From the NCBI GenBank assembly GCA_016717305.1, contig JADKFY010000004.1, positions 62,001 through 126,000 of the forward strand: DNA of 64,000 nucleotides. Direction: 5' to 3'. The position numbers were made by a program, and so were the translations under genes. Below the pieces are notes generated by a model. That model saw only the letters and a list, made by a program, of their open reading frames with translations, searched no databases and was not told where the DNA came from. Origin of the DNA: Flavobacteriales bacterium. GTDB lineage: Bacteria > Bacteroidota > Bacteroidia > Flavobacteriales_F > PHOS-HE28. How positions within the stretch are numbered: position 1 is the first letter of the stretch; each line of letters begins with the position of its first letter. Positions 17,613 through 25,859 of this stretch are shown here, one piece after another.

Positions 17613-19145
17613 TCAATCAAGGATCAACTTTCGGGTAAGGGTGCCTTCCTTAAAGAAGAGTTCCATGTAGTAGGAGCCTGTTGCCAAGCCATCGCGCTCG
17701 AAGGTGAAACGGGTTGCGTTCACATTGCCGTTGCGGATGATCCGGCCTTGGTTGTCATACACCACGTAGTTCTTGATCGGCGCTTCGGTGCTGCTGATCA
17801 CCGTTGTATTGGTCATTGGGTTGGGGAACATCTCCAGACCTTTTGCCAGAACGGAAGTTTCGTCGATGCTCACGTTCAGGTCCAACGCACGGTACATGCG
17901 TGGAGTAATGAACGCTTGCAACGTATCGATGAACGCCAAAGCACGTGCACGACCCGCCACAGTGCCGAGTGCAGCGTAAACCGGATTCGAAGCGTAGCTG
18001 TTCGTTAAGCGGATATTCGCACCGGCCGAGTCAATGCCCAATGCAGCGCATCCTGCATAAACTGCCGTGCTATCCCACCATTCCCAGGGTCCGGAAGAGT
18101 TCGCTGGACCCTCGATCGGGAACAAGCCTTCATTCCCATCATTGACAGATCCTGCCAGATCGCCTTGGGCCTTGATGGTTACCGGATCCGTGAACGGAGG
18201 GTTGAACCAAACGTCGTTGTTACCGAAGGAATTCGCAATCTCCGCAACGCGTGAACTACCGTCCACGTTCACAACGGCAAAGGAAGTCCCGGGTACGAAC
18301 ACTGTTCCGTTGGCATAAGGAGCGAACGGATCCAATTGGCCATGGACGCAGCAGATCGGTACTTCACCGGCTTCCAACCATGAGCTATCGCCCAACGCGC
18401 CGCCGATGTTGAACACCATGCTGATATCATCGGAGTAGCCAGCGTGGTTATCCTGGTTCAATGCAGGGTTGCCACCAAGACCACTGTAGTCACCCAGGAT
18501 CGCAGGGTCCACCATGAATGCATTGGTCGTGGTGTTGAAGAATTTGAGCAACTGGATCTCGCTTGCATCCTGAAGGGTGGCATACGCCAATGCCGCATAA
18601 CCGCCAGATCCTTGGCCACCTATCACGACTTGTGTCCCGTTGATCCCATAAGGATTTGATTCTTCAGCAATGCTCTTACGAAAGAAACGGACCGCGGTCT
18701 TCGAATCCTGCAAGGCACGGTAAACCGCCCGGATGATGGTCTCCTTTCGCACCTCCTCTTCAGGGGAAGCAGGGTTCCAACCTTGGCGATAAGCAATGGC
18801 AGCTACGACATACCCTTTGCGGGCAAAGCGTTTGCACATTTCAACAGTGGCGCTATCGGTCTTGTCACCGGTTGCCAATTGGTTCACATAGCGGGGTAGG
18901 AAAGAACCCGTGTGCAGGTACACGATCAACGGACGTGCTGTCTCGGTGTCGTTTTGTGGGGTGTATACGTCCATGACCAAGGGTATAGAGACCGGAGCCC
19001 CTGTAAGTACTTGGAAATTGGTTCCGTATTGTACGTTCGTCTCAACGTCAACTCCCGGAAAGACTTCGGTGAGGTAACGCTGGGCCGATACTGTCATGGA
19101 GGCGGACATCGCGACCAGACCGAGCAGGCGTAAGGTGTTTTTCAT
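17613..19145 (-). CDS. Secreted alpha/beta hydrolase (carboxylesterase-like) with type A sorting domain
   Basis: 510 aa. Signal peptide MKNTLRLLGLVAMSASMTVSAQ. Hydrolase domain about residues 25-420: LIVYLHTGSF (oxyanion-type strand), YVVAAIAYRQGW, and GGQGSGGYAALAYA where a serine in a G-x-G-S-G-G-like elbow would be the nucleophile. CCVHGQLDPFAPY would supply the Asp. The C-terminal ~85 residues form a type A T9SS sorting domain (MFPNPMTNTTVISS, YDNQGRI, GSYYMELFF, TRKLILD). Likely a surface or secreted esterase/lipase-like enzyme; the substrate is unknown. Confidence 0.82.
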   Translation of the reverse strand: MKNTLRLLGLVAMSASMTVSAQRYLTEVFPGVDVETNVQYGTNFQVLTGAPVSIPLVMDVYTPQNDTETARPLIVYLHTGSFLPRYVNQLATGDKTDSATVEMCKRFARKGYVVAAIAYRQGWNPASPEEEVRKETIIRAVYRALQDSKTAVRFFRKSIAEESNPYGINGTQVVIGGQGSGGYAALAYATLQDASEIQLLKFFNTTTNAFMVDPAILGDYSGLGGNPALNQDNHAGYSDDISMVFNIGGALGDSSWLEAGEVPICCVHGQLDPFAPYANGTVFVPGTSFAVVNVDGSSRVAEIANSFGNNDVWFNPPFTDPVTIKAQGDLAGSVNDGNEGLFPIEGPANSSGPWEWWDSTAVYAGCAALGIDSAGANIRLTNSYASNPVYAALGTVAGRARALAFIDTLQAFITPRMYRALDLNVSIDETSVLAKGLEMFPNPMTNTTVISSTEAPIKNYVVYDNQGRIIRNGNVNATRFTFERDGLATGSYYMELFFKEGTLTRKLILD

Positions 19146-19213
19146 GTGTTGTGGTTAGGTTAAATTCCTCGTCCAAGGTAATGCTTGTATCCTACTCCCC
19201 AACAACAGCCTGA

Positions 19214-22096
19214 TCAACGCTTCTTGAACGTGCCGGGCTCGAAGCTCACGGAGAAATAGGCAAGGCGCCCCACCTGCGGGCCGCCGTATACCATGTACAC
19301 GTCGTTGTTCCACATGCGGTCCCACCGTTCACCCATGCTGAGATCCTTGTTGAACAATGGTGTAATTCCAAGTAGGTTACTAACCCCTAACTTGAATGTG
19401 CAGTGGATCTTCGGCACCTCTTTGTTCACCTGACCATCCAGCATATCATAGGTAGGAATGGTACCAGTGAACTGCGGTGAGCCCTCAAAAACGAAGCTCT
19501 CTATCCACCTGTAGTTGAAGCTGAAGCCCCAATGCGCGATCGGTATGCCCCAAACCACTTTGTTGATGTCGCGTGCGGAGAAACCCACGTTGAATTTGTG
19601 TTCCGGGGTATTGAAGGCCGGGATGATCGGATCCTCCTCTTTGGTGTTCAACTTGTTCCATGAATAGTTTCCGTTCAACGCAAAGAACTTCCGGAAGAAA
19701 TAATTGGCACCGATGGAAAACCCTTGGGTGGTGACCAAGTTCGAGGAATTCGCCGCTACTCGGTACACTTGCACACTGCTCAGGTCCACTTGATTGGTTG
19801 TTGCTCCCACATTAACATCCGCACCTACCTGATAACCCAAGAAGTCCGTGTAGAAACTGTAGTAGTACGAACCATCCAGGAACAAATTCTTCTTCACTGT
19901 GGTGCGGAAGCCCACTTCCAGACTTTTCACTTTTTCCGGCACCACAGGTGCAATGTCGAAGTATTCCAACACGCTCGCGCTGCTGCTCAACGACTCGATC
20001 AATGAGGGTACTGTGACCAGATCATTCACCCCGTTCAAATTGCCCAGCAGGATAGCACGCCCGACATTGTAGTAGAGGTATTGGTCTTGCAAGGTGGGGT
20101 TGCGGATCGCCGAAGAGAAGGAGAAACGCAAAATATTTTCTGGTGAAAAGCTGTACACGGCCGAGGCGGCAGGGGAGACCACCACGGGGAAGTTCACGTT
20201 CTTATCCACCCTTACAGTAGCGGTCAGCTTCAGCTTTTCCTTGAGCAACCGGCGCTCGCCACCGAGATAGATGCCACCTTGTTCATTCGTGATCCGTGTA
20301 TCCGTGGTGTCCGAGAAGATGTTCCCTTTCGAGTAGGGCAAGTACTGCCGGAAGCTGGCACCCGCGGTGAACGTGTACTTCGCCACGTTGAACCGCCGCT
20401 CTCCCTGCACTTGCCAAAGCACGGACTTGTCGAAGAACCGTGTACCGCCATCACTGAACAAGCGGCCTGTAATGTCCTTGAAGGCGGCATCGTATTCTGG
20501 GGTGCCCGGTTCCAGTCGTGGGCTGAAGGTGTTCTGTGTACCTGCAGATGTGGCCCCGGAATTCGCATAGGCTCGAACTCCGTCGTGAAGCCCGGAAACT
20601 AAACTGTTGTTGTCCAATAGCCACTGTTCGATGCCTGCACGGTCAATGATGAATCCTGCCGGTGGGCCAACGCTAAACACAGGCTGGGGGAACTCCGGTC
20701 CATTGAAAATTTGCGACTGTGCACCTGTGTTGACCCAGCGGTTCCGATAGTCTTGGAACCAGCGCGCATCGTCCTTGCTTTGGTCTTGCAATCGGTAACC
20801 GGTAAAGACCGCATCATAACTCTTGCCAGCATCTTCATTGGTCACATATCCACGGATGAAGCCTTTGTCGCCAGCGTTCAATTCCAACCTGTTCTGGAAA
20901 AACAGAATGTCCTGCAAGCGATAACGGTTGTCACCCTGATAGACCGTGGTGCCCGTGCCGAAACTGCTGGCAGCAACGAATTGCAAACTATCATTCCACT
21001 TGTAGTGGTAGGAGAGCGACGACTTCAGGTTGCGCGTGTCGTAGTCCACCAGATCCACCTCTCTGTATCCATCCCGATGCACGGTGCCCAAGCCCCAAGT
21101 GCTTACCCCATTCTTCGATGAAGCTTCATCCCCATAGCGATTCACCGCATCGTAACCACCGGGGTTAGTGGCTGCCGCATCACTCCCTTCAACACGATCG
21201 TAGTTCGTTGCTTTCCAATCCAAGGCTTGGAAGTAGTAGAAATTGAATTTCAATGCGGATCGTTCACGTCCCTTTCCGCCTTTGAATACGTGAGCATAGC
21301 GCAAGGCCACTTCACCCAAATTGCGCTCCCCACCTTTTACCGTTGCAGATAGACCTCGGAAGTAATAAGGGTCCTTGGTGGTCATACTGATCACCCCGTT
21401 GAACGCGTTGGGGCCATAGTAGGCACTGCTCGCACCGACGATGAGGTCCACTTTCATCACGTCCAATTCGCTTGCGCCAAGGAAATTGCCGAGCGAAAAG
21501 TTCAGACCGGGGCTCTGGTTGTCCACACCATCGATAAGTTGCAATGAACGCACCGGACTCGTGCTGTTGAACCCGCGGGTGTTGATCACCTTGAAGCCCA
21601 TGCTGGCGCTGGTCATGTCCACTCCTTTCAACGTCCCTAGACCTTCATAGAAATCACCGGTCGGTGCTTCCTTTATCGCGATCAGGTCCATGCTTTCCAC
21701 AGTCAGCGGGGCTTGTTTCTGCTTCTCACTGATCCTGCTTCCGATCACTTCCGCTTCCTTCAACAAAACCTGGTCGGTGCTCAGTTTGAATTTGAGTTCC
21801 TGGTCAAGGCTCTTCACCTGGATCTCCTGCATGGTGTAGCCAATGAAGCTCACCAACAAGGTGTACGGCGGCAGTTCGTTCAAGGCGATCTCGAACCGGC
21901 CATCGATGTCCGTGGTGGCGCCGGTGGTAGTGCCTTTTACCACGACGCTGGCACCGATCAGTGTTTCGCCCGTTAGGCCATCACTGACCACACCGCGCAG
22001 TTTATACTGTTGAGCGTTTGCTGCTAACGTAACAGAGCAGCACGCGGGAAGTACCAGACGTTGGAGCAATTGGAGCAGTGCGCGGATCTGGATCAT
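19214..22096 (-). CDS. TonB-dependent receptor with carboxypeptidase-regulatory N-terminal domain
   Basis: 960 aa. Signal peptide to about ANAQ, then a carboxypeptidase-D regulatory-like domain (LRGVVSDGLTGETLIGASVVVKGTTTGATTDIDGRF style), plug domain (about 115-245; GFNSTSPVRSLQLIDGVDN, SSAYYGPNAFNGVI) and a 22-strand barrel ending with an aromatic-rich terminal strand YFSVSFEPGTF. It imports an unknown substrate across the outer membrane with TonB energy. No SusD-like lipoprotein is adjacent, so it is not a classical polysaccharide utilisation pair. Confidence 0.92.
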   Translation of the reverse strand: MIQIRALLQLLQRLVLPACCSVTLAANAQQYKLRGVVSDGLTGETLIGASVVVKGTTTGATTDIDGRFEIALNELPPYTLLVSFIGYTMQEIQVKSLDQELKFKLSTDQVLLKEAEVIGSRISEKQKQAPLTVESMDLIAIKEAPTGDFYEGLGTLKGVDMTSASMGFKVINTRGFNSTSPVRSLQLIDGVDNQSPGLNFSLGNFLGASELDVMKVDLIVGASSAYYGPNAFNGVISMTTKDPYYFRGLSATVKGGERNLGEVALRYAHVFKGGKGRERSALKFNFYYFQALDWKATNYDRVEGSDAAATNPGGYDAVNRYGDEASSKNGVSTWGLGTVHRDGYREVDLVDYDTRNLKSSLSYHYKWNDSLQFVAASSFGTGTTVYQGDNRYRLQDILFFQNRLELNAGDKGFIRGYVTNEDAGKSYDAVFTGYRLQDQSKDDARWFQDYRNRWVNTGAQSQIFNGPEFPQPVFSVGPPAGFIIDRAGIEQWLLDNNSLVSGLHDGVRAYANSGATSAGTQNTFSPRLEPGTPEYDAAFKDITGRLFSDGGTRFFDKSVLWQVQGERRFNVAKYTFTAGASFRQYLPYSKGNIFSDTTDTRITNEQGGIYLGGERRLLKEKLKLTATVRVDKNVNFPVVVSPAASAVYSFSPENILRFSFSSAIRNPTLQDQYLYYNVGRAILLGNLNGVNDLVTVPSLIESLSSSASVLEYFDIAPVVPEKVKSLEVGFRTTVKKNLFLDGSYYYSFYTDFLGYQVGADVNVGATTNQVDLSSVQVYRVAANSSNLVTTQGFSIGANYFFRKFFALNGNYSWNKLNTKEEDPIIPAFNTPEHKFNVGFSARDINKVVWGIPIAHWGFSFNYRWIESFVFEGSPQFTGTIPTYDMLDGQVNKEVPKIHCTFKLGVSNLLGITPLFNKDLSMGERWDRMWNNDVYMVYGGPQVGRLAYFSVSFEPGTFKKR

Positions 22097-22189
22097 ACGT
22101 CGTAGCAGGTTCGAGGGTGCAGCGAATATAGGTCGATGGGACCATGGGCGCTGTCACAACGGATCCAGAACTGAATATCTTTTAGAACC

Positions 22190-22197
22190 GATCTTTG
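22190..22197 (+). promoter_or_regulatory. -7-like box before the beta-CASP nuclease gene
   Basis: GATCTTTG differs from the Bacteroidota TAnnTTTG consensus at one base and lies 5 bases before the ATG at 22203. This would give an almost leaderless message. A second candidate, TATCTTTT, lies just upstream at about 22176. Confidence 0.4.
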
Positions 22198-22202
22198 CCC
22201 CC

Positions 22203-23633
22203 ATGGCCATTACTCTCACTTCTCACGGCGCGGCAGAGACCGTTACCGGCAGCAAGCATTTGATCGAGGTTACGGACCGCAACGGTGAAAAGTATCGTGT
22301 GTTGTTGGATTGCGGCATGTTCCAAGGCGAGGCGGTATATGATGTGAAGAAGGATCCGAACCGTGATTTCGGATTCGAACCATCCTCGATCGATGTGTTG
22401 GTGTTGAGCCATGCGCACATCGACCACAGCGGACTGGTACCTCGGTTGGTGGCTGAAGGGTACGAAGGCCCCATCTTCAGTACGCCCGCCACACGCGACC
22501 TGTGCGAGATCATGTTGATGGACAGTGCACACATCCAAGAGTACGACTATGCCTATGATGCGAAGCGTGCACGCAAGAAAGGGCGCGAACCTGAAGAGGA
22601 CGGTCCGCTCTATACGAAGGACGATGTGCCGCCCGCCATGGCCCTCTTCCAAGTGGTGGATTATGCTCGGCCAACAGAGATCCTGCCGGGGATCACCCTC
22701 ACGTACACCGATGCCGGCCACATTCTTGGTAGTGCAGCTGTACACCTTTCCATCGACGATGGAGATCGCGTTCTGCAACTGAGCTTTACCGGTGATGTGG
22801 GTCGATATGTGGATCGCTTGTTGCCTGAGCCGGTGACATTCCGACAGGCTGATGTGGTGATCTGTGAAAGCACCTACGGCGACCGGGATCATTCCCCGAT
22901 CAAAGAGGCCGAGGAGGAATTGCTCAAGCACGTTACGGAGATCTGCGTGAAGAACAGGGGCAAGCTGTTGATCCCGGCATTCAGCATCGGGAAGACGCAG
23001 GAACTGCTCTACACATTGAATTCATTGAGCAACGACGGACTGTTGCCGAGGATCCCGGTCTTCGTGGATAGTCCACTGGCGATCAGTGCCACAGAGGTGG
23101 TGCGGGGCTATACGGAACTTTTCCGCGAAGCGGTGCGTGAAGAATTGCGAAAGGACCCGGACCTCTTCTCCTTTCCCGGAGTTGAGTTCACACGTTCCGC
23201 AGACCGGAGCAAACAATTGAACAGTGTGGAAGGACCGTGCATCATTATTGCTGCCAGCGGCATGATGGAAGCCGGGAGAATAAAGCACCACTTGCGCAAC
23301 GAACTCGGCGATGAGAAGAACGGGTTGTTGGCGGTAGGCTTCTGCGCTCCGGGCACCCTGGGGGCAAGGATCCTGGATGGTGCGGAAGAGGTGAACATTT
23401 TTGGCGAAGCGGTAGCTGTTCGAGCCAAGATCATGCGCATGGAATTCTACAGCGCACACGCTGATCGCAATGAACTAGTGCGGTACTTGAGCTGCCAAGA
23501 TCCGAAGAAAGTGAAGAAGGTTTTCCTCGTTCACGGTGTGGACCACAGTTTGAACGGCCTTCGCGACCTGCTTGGTGCCAAGGGATTCAAGAACATTGAG
23601 ATCCCAAAACGCGGGCAGCATTTCGTATTGTAG
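22203..23633 (+). CDS. Metallo-beta-lactamase/beta-CASP family ribonuclease
   Basis: 476 aa. MBL domain with LSHAHIDHSGLVP (HxHxDH motif), the later metal ligands in DAGHILGSAAV and FTGDVGR, and ESTYGDRDH. The beta-CASP insertion lies about residues 250-375, with IPAFSIGKTQELLY and SPLAISATEV. C-terminal motif SAHADRNELVRYL and FLVHGVDHS complete the RMMBL region. This is the CPSF73/Ysh1-like class of RNA endo/exonucleases acting in RNA processing or decay. No signal peptide, so cytosolic. Confidence 0.93.
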   Translation: MAITLTSHGAAETVTGSKHLIEVTDRNGEKYRVLLDCGMFQGEAVYDVKKDPNRDFGFEPSSIDVLVLSHAHIDHSGLVPRLVAEGYEGPIFSTPATRDLCEIMLMDSAHIQEYDYAYDAKRARKKGREPEEDGPLYTKDDVPPAMALFQVVDYARPTEILPGITLTYTDAGHILGSAAVHLSIDDGDRVLQLSFTGDVGRYVDRLLPEPVTFRQADVVICESTYGDRDHSPIKEAEEELLKHVTEICVKNRGKLLIPAFSIGKTQELLYTLNSLSNDGLLPRIPVFVDSPLAISATEVVRGYTELFREAVREELRKDPDLFSFPGVEFTRSADRSKQLNSVEGPCIIIAASGMMEAGRIKHHLRNELGDEKNGLLAVGFCAPGTLGARILDGAEEVNIFGEAVAVRAKIMRMEFYSAHADRNELVRYLSCQDPKKVKKVFLVHGVDHSLNGLRDLLGAKGFKNIEIPKRGQHFVL

Positions 23634-23634
23634 C

Positions 23635-23652
23635 GTCGAGGCATGCCTCGAC
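23635..23652. repeat. REP palindrome 1 (upstream of RAYT)
   Basis: Perfect 18-bp palindrome GTCGAGGCATGCCTCGAC, starting one base after the nuclease stop and 20 bases before the RAYT start. Identical copy at 23980, one-base variant at 24260. Confidence 0.85.
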
Positions 23653-23671
23653 CGACCAACGCGATACCAAA

Positions 23672-24235
23672 ATGACCACCTACCACAAATACACCCGGTT
23701 ACGTGGTTATGATTATTCAATTGGTGGTGCATATTTCATAACGATCAATACCCTGGGCCGATCACACCTATTCGGCAGGGTAGTGGATCCGAGCGACCCT
23801 TACATGGAACTGAACGATCACGGACGGATCGTGCAACAATGTTGGGATTCGATCCCAAAGCATTTCATAAATGTGCATTTGGATGCATTCCAGATCATGC
23901 CGGACCATTTGCATGGTATTGTGGTCATTGCGGAACTGGGTGGGTCGAACGCGGCTAACGGTCCTAACGCAGCCAAGGGGTCGAGGCATGCCTCGACCCT
24001 GCAAGGGGACGGACGACCCTGCGGTGTTAGACCTCGTTCCTTGGGTTCTATCGTCGGGTCGTTCAAATCGGCTGCTACCAAACGAATAAACGAATTGCGC
24101 GGATCTCATGGTTCACCATTGTGGCAGCACAACTACCATGATCGGGTTATTCGCAATGCACAAGAACATGCGCGTATCGCAAAATACATATCTGAAAATC
24201 CCGCCAAATGGGCGAATGATATGAAACACAGGTGA
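23672..24235 (+). CDS. RAYT: REP-associated tyrosine transposase (Y1 HUH family)
   Basis: 187 aa. Y1-type HUH nuclease: N-terminal YFITINTLGR strand, metal-binding H-x-H in QIMPDHLHGIVVI (about residues 75-87), then a variable linker, PRSLGSIVGSFKSAATKRIN helix, and the candidate catalytic Tyr in QHNYHDRVIRN (about residue 155). RAYTs are domesticated IS200/IS605 relatives that nick REP hairpins. Here the gene is flanked by REP copies and carries a third inside the linker (residues about 103-109, reading SRHASTL), which stays in frame. Located downstream of the nuclease gene and convergent with tryptophan dioxygenase. Confidence 0.9.
   Translation: MTTYHKYTRLRGYDYSIGGAYFITINTLGRSHLFGRVVDPSDPYMELNDHGRIVQQCWDSIPKHFINVHLDAFQIMPDHLHGIVVIAELGGSNAANGPNAAKGSRHASTLQGDGRPCGVRPRSLGSIVGSFKSAATKRINELRGSHGSPLWQHNYHDRVIRNAQEHARIAKYISENPAKWANDMKHR
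23980..23997. repeat. REP palindrome 2, inside the RAYT coding region
   Basis: Identical to the copy at 23635. It occupies the poorly conserved linker of the transposase and contributes 18 bases, six codons, so it does not break the frame. Confidence 0.85.
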
Positions 24236-24259
24236 AATAGGCCCTCGGTTGGGAAGTGG

Positions 24260-24277
24260 GTCGAGGCGTGCCTCGAC
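24260..24277. repeat. REP palindrome 3 (downstream of RAYT)
   Basis: GTCGAGGCGTGCCTCGAC, one central base different from the other two copies. It lies 24 bases past the RAYT stop and 6 bases before the end of the convergent dioxygenase gene. Confidence 0.85.
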
Positions 24278-24283
24278 GCTACA

Positions 24284-25288
24284 TCACCCCCTGAACCCGA
24301 TAGCCAATTTCACGGTGGCCGGCAGGGCCGGCAGTTTCTTACGCTCGAACAGGAAACTACTTAGATCAGCGATCTCACTGAAGATGAAATGACTGTCCAT
24401 CGCTCCTTTCAAATAGGCTTTTCCCGTGCTGCCGCCGGTGCCCACGCGTAGACCGATCATGCGGTGCACCATGTTCACGTGACGGCTGCGCCAAGAACCC
24501 ATACCCGCATCGATGTCCAACAACGACTGCATGAAACGGAATGCTTGTTGGAAGATGGGTTCATCGCGATAGAGCATGATGAACAAGGCACTTCGCGATG
24601 CCGCTGGGGAAAGTTTTCGTTCTGCATTGCCATCCTTGAAGATGGTACGCCACATTGCGGCATTTCCTTCTTCGCCCTTTACCAAGCTGTTCACGTAGAT
24701 CGTTTCCAACGCATCGAAGAATGCTCCATCTTTTCCATCCCAATACTTCGCTTGTAGGAACGGCATGCGTTCCAGCCACCTATTCACCAACTCCAATAAG
24801 GTGGGCAACTTTTCCAACGCATCGATCTCCGCTTTGTGGGCCGGGGTCAATTGGCTGGTGTAGTACTGCTTGCCGAAGCGTGCTTCCATCCGCAGGCCCA
24901 ACCGCGCTTCCAGGATCTTGAACTGCATGCTTTGGAATCCACTCGCCGGGCGCAAAAGATCGCGGAAATCCAAAAAGTCCAGGGGGGTCATGGTCTCCAT
25001 AACATCCATTTGCTGAACGAGGAGATCGAGGATCGTCTTCACCCGTTCCAACCGGTGTACGGCAATGTTCAACTCGCCACCATTGTCGTCCACATTCTCA
25101 TCGGCGAACATGTCGATCACACTGCCCACTTCGTGCAGCACCTGTTTGAACCACAGTTCATAGGCTTGGTGGATAATGATGAAGAGCATTTCATCGTGCG
25201 CCTCATTGCCGGCCTTTTTGCTTTCCGGAGCCTGTGCACCAAGGATCTTGTCCAACTGAAGGTAATCGGGATAATACACGGAACTCAT
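24284..25288 (-). CDS. kynA: Tryptophan 2,3-dioxygenase family protein
   Basis: 334 aa, longer than the ~280-residue bacterial norm because of internal loops. Conserved features: YLQLDKILGAQ, HDEMLFIIIHQAYELWFKQ (substrate-pocket His and Phe/Tyr), FRDLLRPASGFQSMQFK, and SWRSRHVNMVHRMIGLRVGTGGSTGKAYL with the heme-ligand His region and GTGGS-type tail. It would open the indole ring of tryptophan to N-formylkynurenine with O2, the first step of the kynurenine route. No other kyn genes are in the window. Confidence 0.88.
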   Translation of the reverse strand: MSSVYYPDYLQLDKILGAQAPESKKAGNEAHDEMLFIIIHQAYELWFKQVLHEVGSVIDMFADENVDDNGGELNIAVHRLERVKTILDLLVQQMDVMETMTPLDFLDFRDLLRPASGFQSMQFKILEARLGLRMEARFGKQYYTSQLTPAHKAEIDALEKLPTLLELVNRWLERMPFLQAKYWDGKDGAFFDALETIYVNSLVKGEEGNAAMWRTIFKDGNAERKLSPAASRSALFIMLYRDEPIFQQAFRFMQSLLDIDAGMGSWRSRHVNMVHRMIGLRVGTGGSTGKAYLKGAMDSHFIFSEIADLSSFLFERKKLPALPATVKLAIGFRG

Positions 25289-25378
25289 GTTCTAGCTGCT
25301 TTCTCTTGTAGGAAGTTCGCCGATAGTAGGGATCGGCCAAAAGTAGTTGCGCTTCCATCGGAATCACTAACTTTCGTC

Positions 25379-25852
25379 ATGTTCCGCTCCAGCCTCATTC
25401 TTGTTTGCCTATTGCCGTTCTACTCGTTCGCACAAAGTAGTGTGGAAGGATCGGGTCGCGCCTCGGATGCCGGACAACAGGTTTTCGAGCAACGCGCTGC
25501 AACTGCTTCTCCCGAGGATCGGGGCAAGGTCTACAAGCGTGGTCAAGTGGATGTGAAACCAAGCTACCCCGGTGGCGATGCTGCACTACAGGACCATTTG
25601 CTGAATGGGGAAGGCTGCGGTGTGCTACCCAGAATGGAAGATTGCTTCGGCTCCTCCAACATGAATTTCGACTTTGTGGTGAACGTTGACGGCACGGTTG
25701 GGAATGTTGAATTCGCGAAGGAAGGATGCCCTGTTCTGCAGTCGGTCGTGTTATGTACCCTACGTGGCTTGGAGAAATGGAATCCCGGTATGTTGAACGG
25801 CAAACCGGTGCGGGTGCGTTTGCATCAGGCCGTGAAGTTCGATCTGCGTTAG
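25379..25852 (+). CDS. Secreted protein with TonB-C-terminal-like domain
   Basis: 157 aa from ATG 25379 (MFRSSLILVCLLPFYSFAQ signal peptide). The open frame extends far upstream but that part is antisense to the dioxygenase gene. The mature part carries a TonB-C-like fold (VKPSYPGGDAALQDHL, FDFVVNVDGTVGNVEF, LEKWNPGMLNGKPVRVRLHQAV), as in Bacteroidota energy-transducer-related proteins, but it has no membrane anchor beyond the signal peptide. A -7-like TAACTTTC lies at 25368-25375. Function unknown; compare the C-terminus of the M56 protein at 28.3 kb. Confidence 0.75.
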   Translation: MFRSSLILVCLLPFYSFAQSSVEGSGRASDAGQQVFEQRAATASPEDRGKVYKRGQVDVKPSYPGGDAALQDHLLNGEGCGVLPRMEDCFGSSNMNFDFVVNVDGTVGNVEFAKEGCPVLQSVVLCTLRGLEKWNPGMLNGKPVRVRLHQAVKFDLR

Positions 25853-25859
25853 GTGCGTT

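Noticed and set aside
19146..19213. SusC/SusD polysaccharide utilisation locus around the TonB receptor
   Set aside because: No SusD-like lipoprotein or glycoside hydrolase is near; the receptor stands alone.
24836..25378. N-terminal extension of the TonB-C-like protein, 181 residues
   Set aside because: It is antisense to the dioxygenase gene; the real signal peptide begins at 25379.
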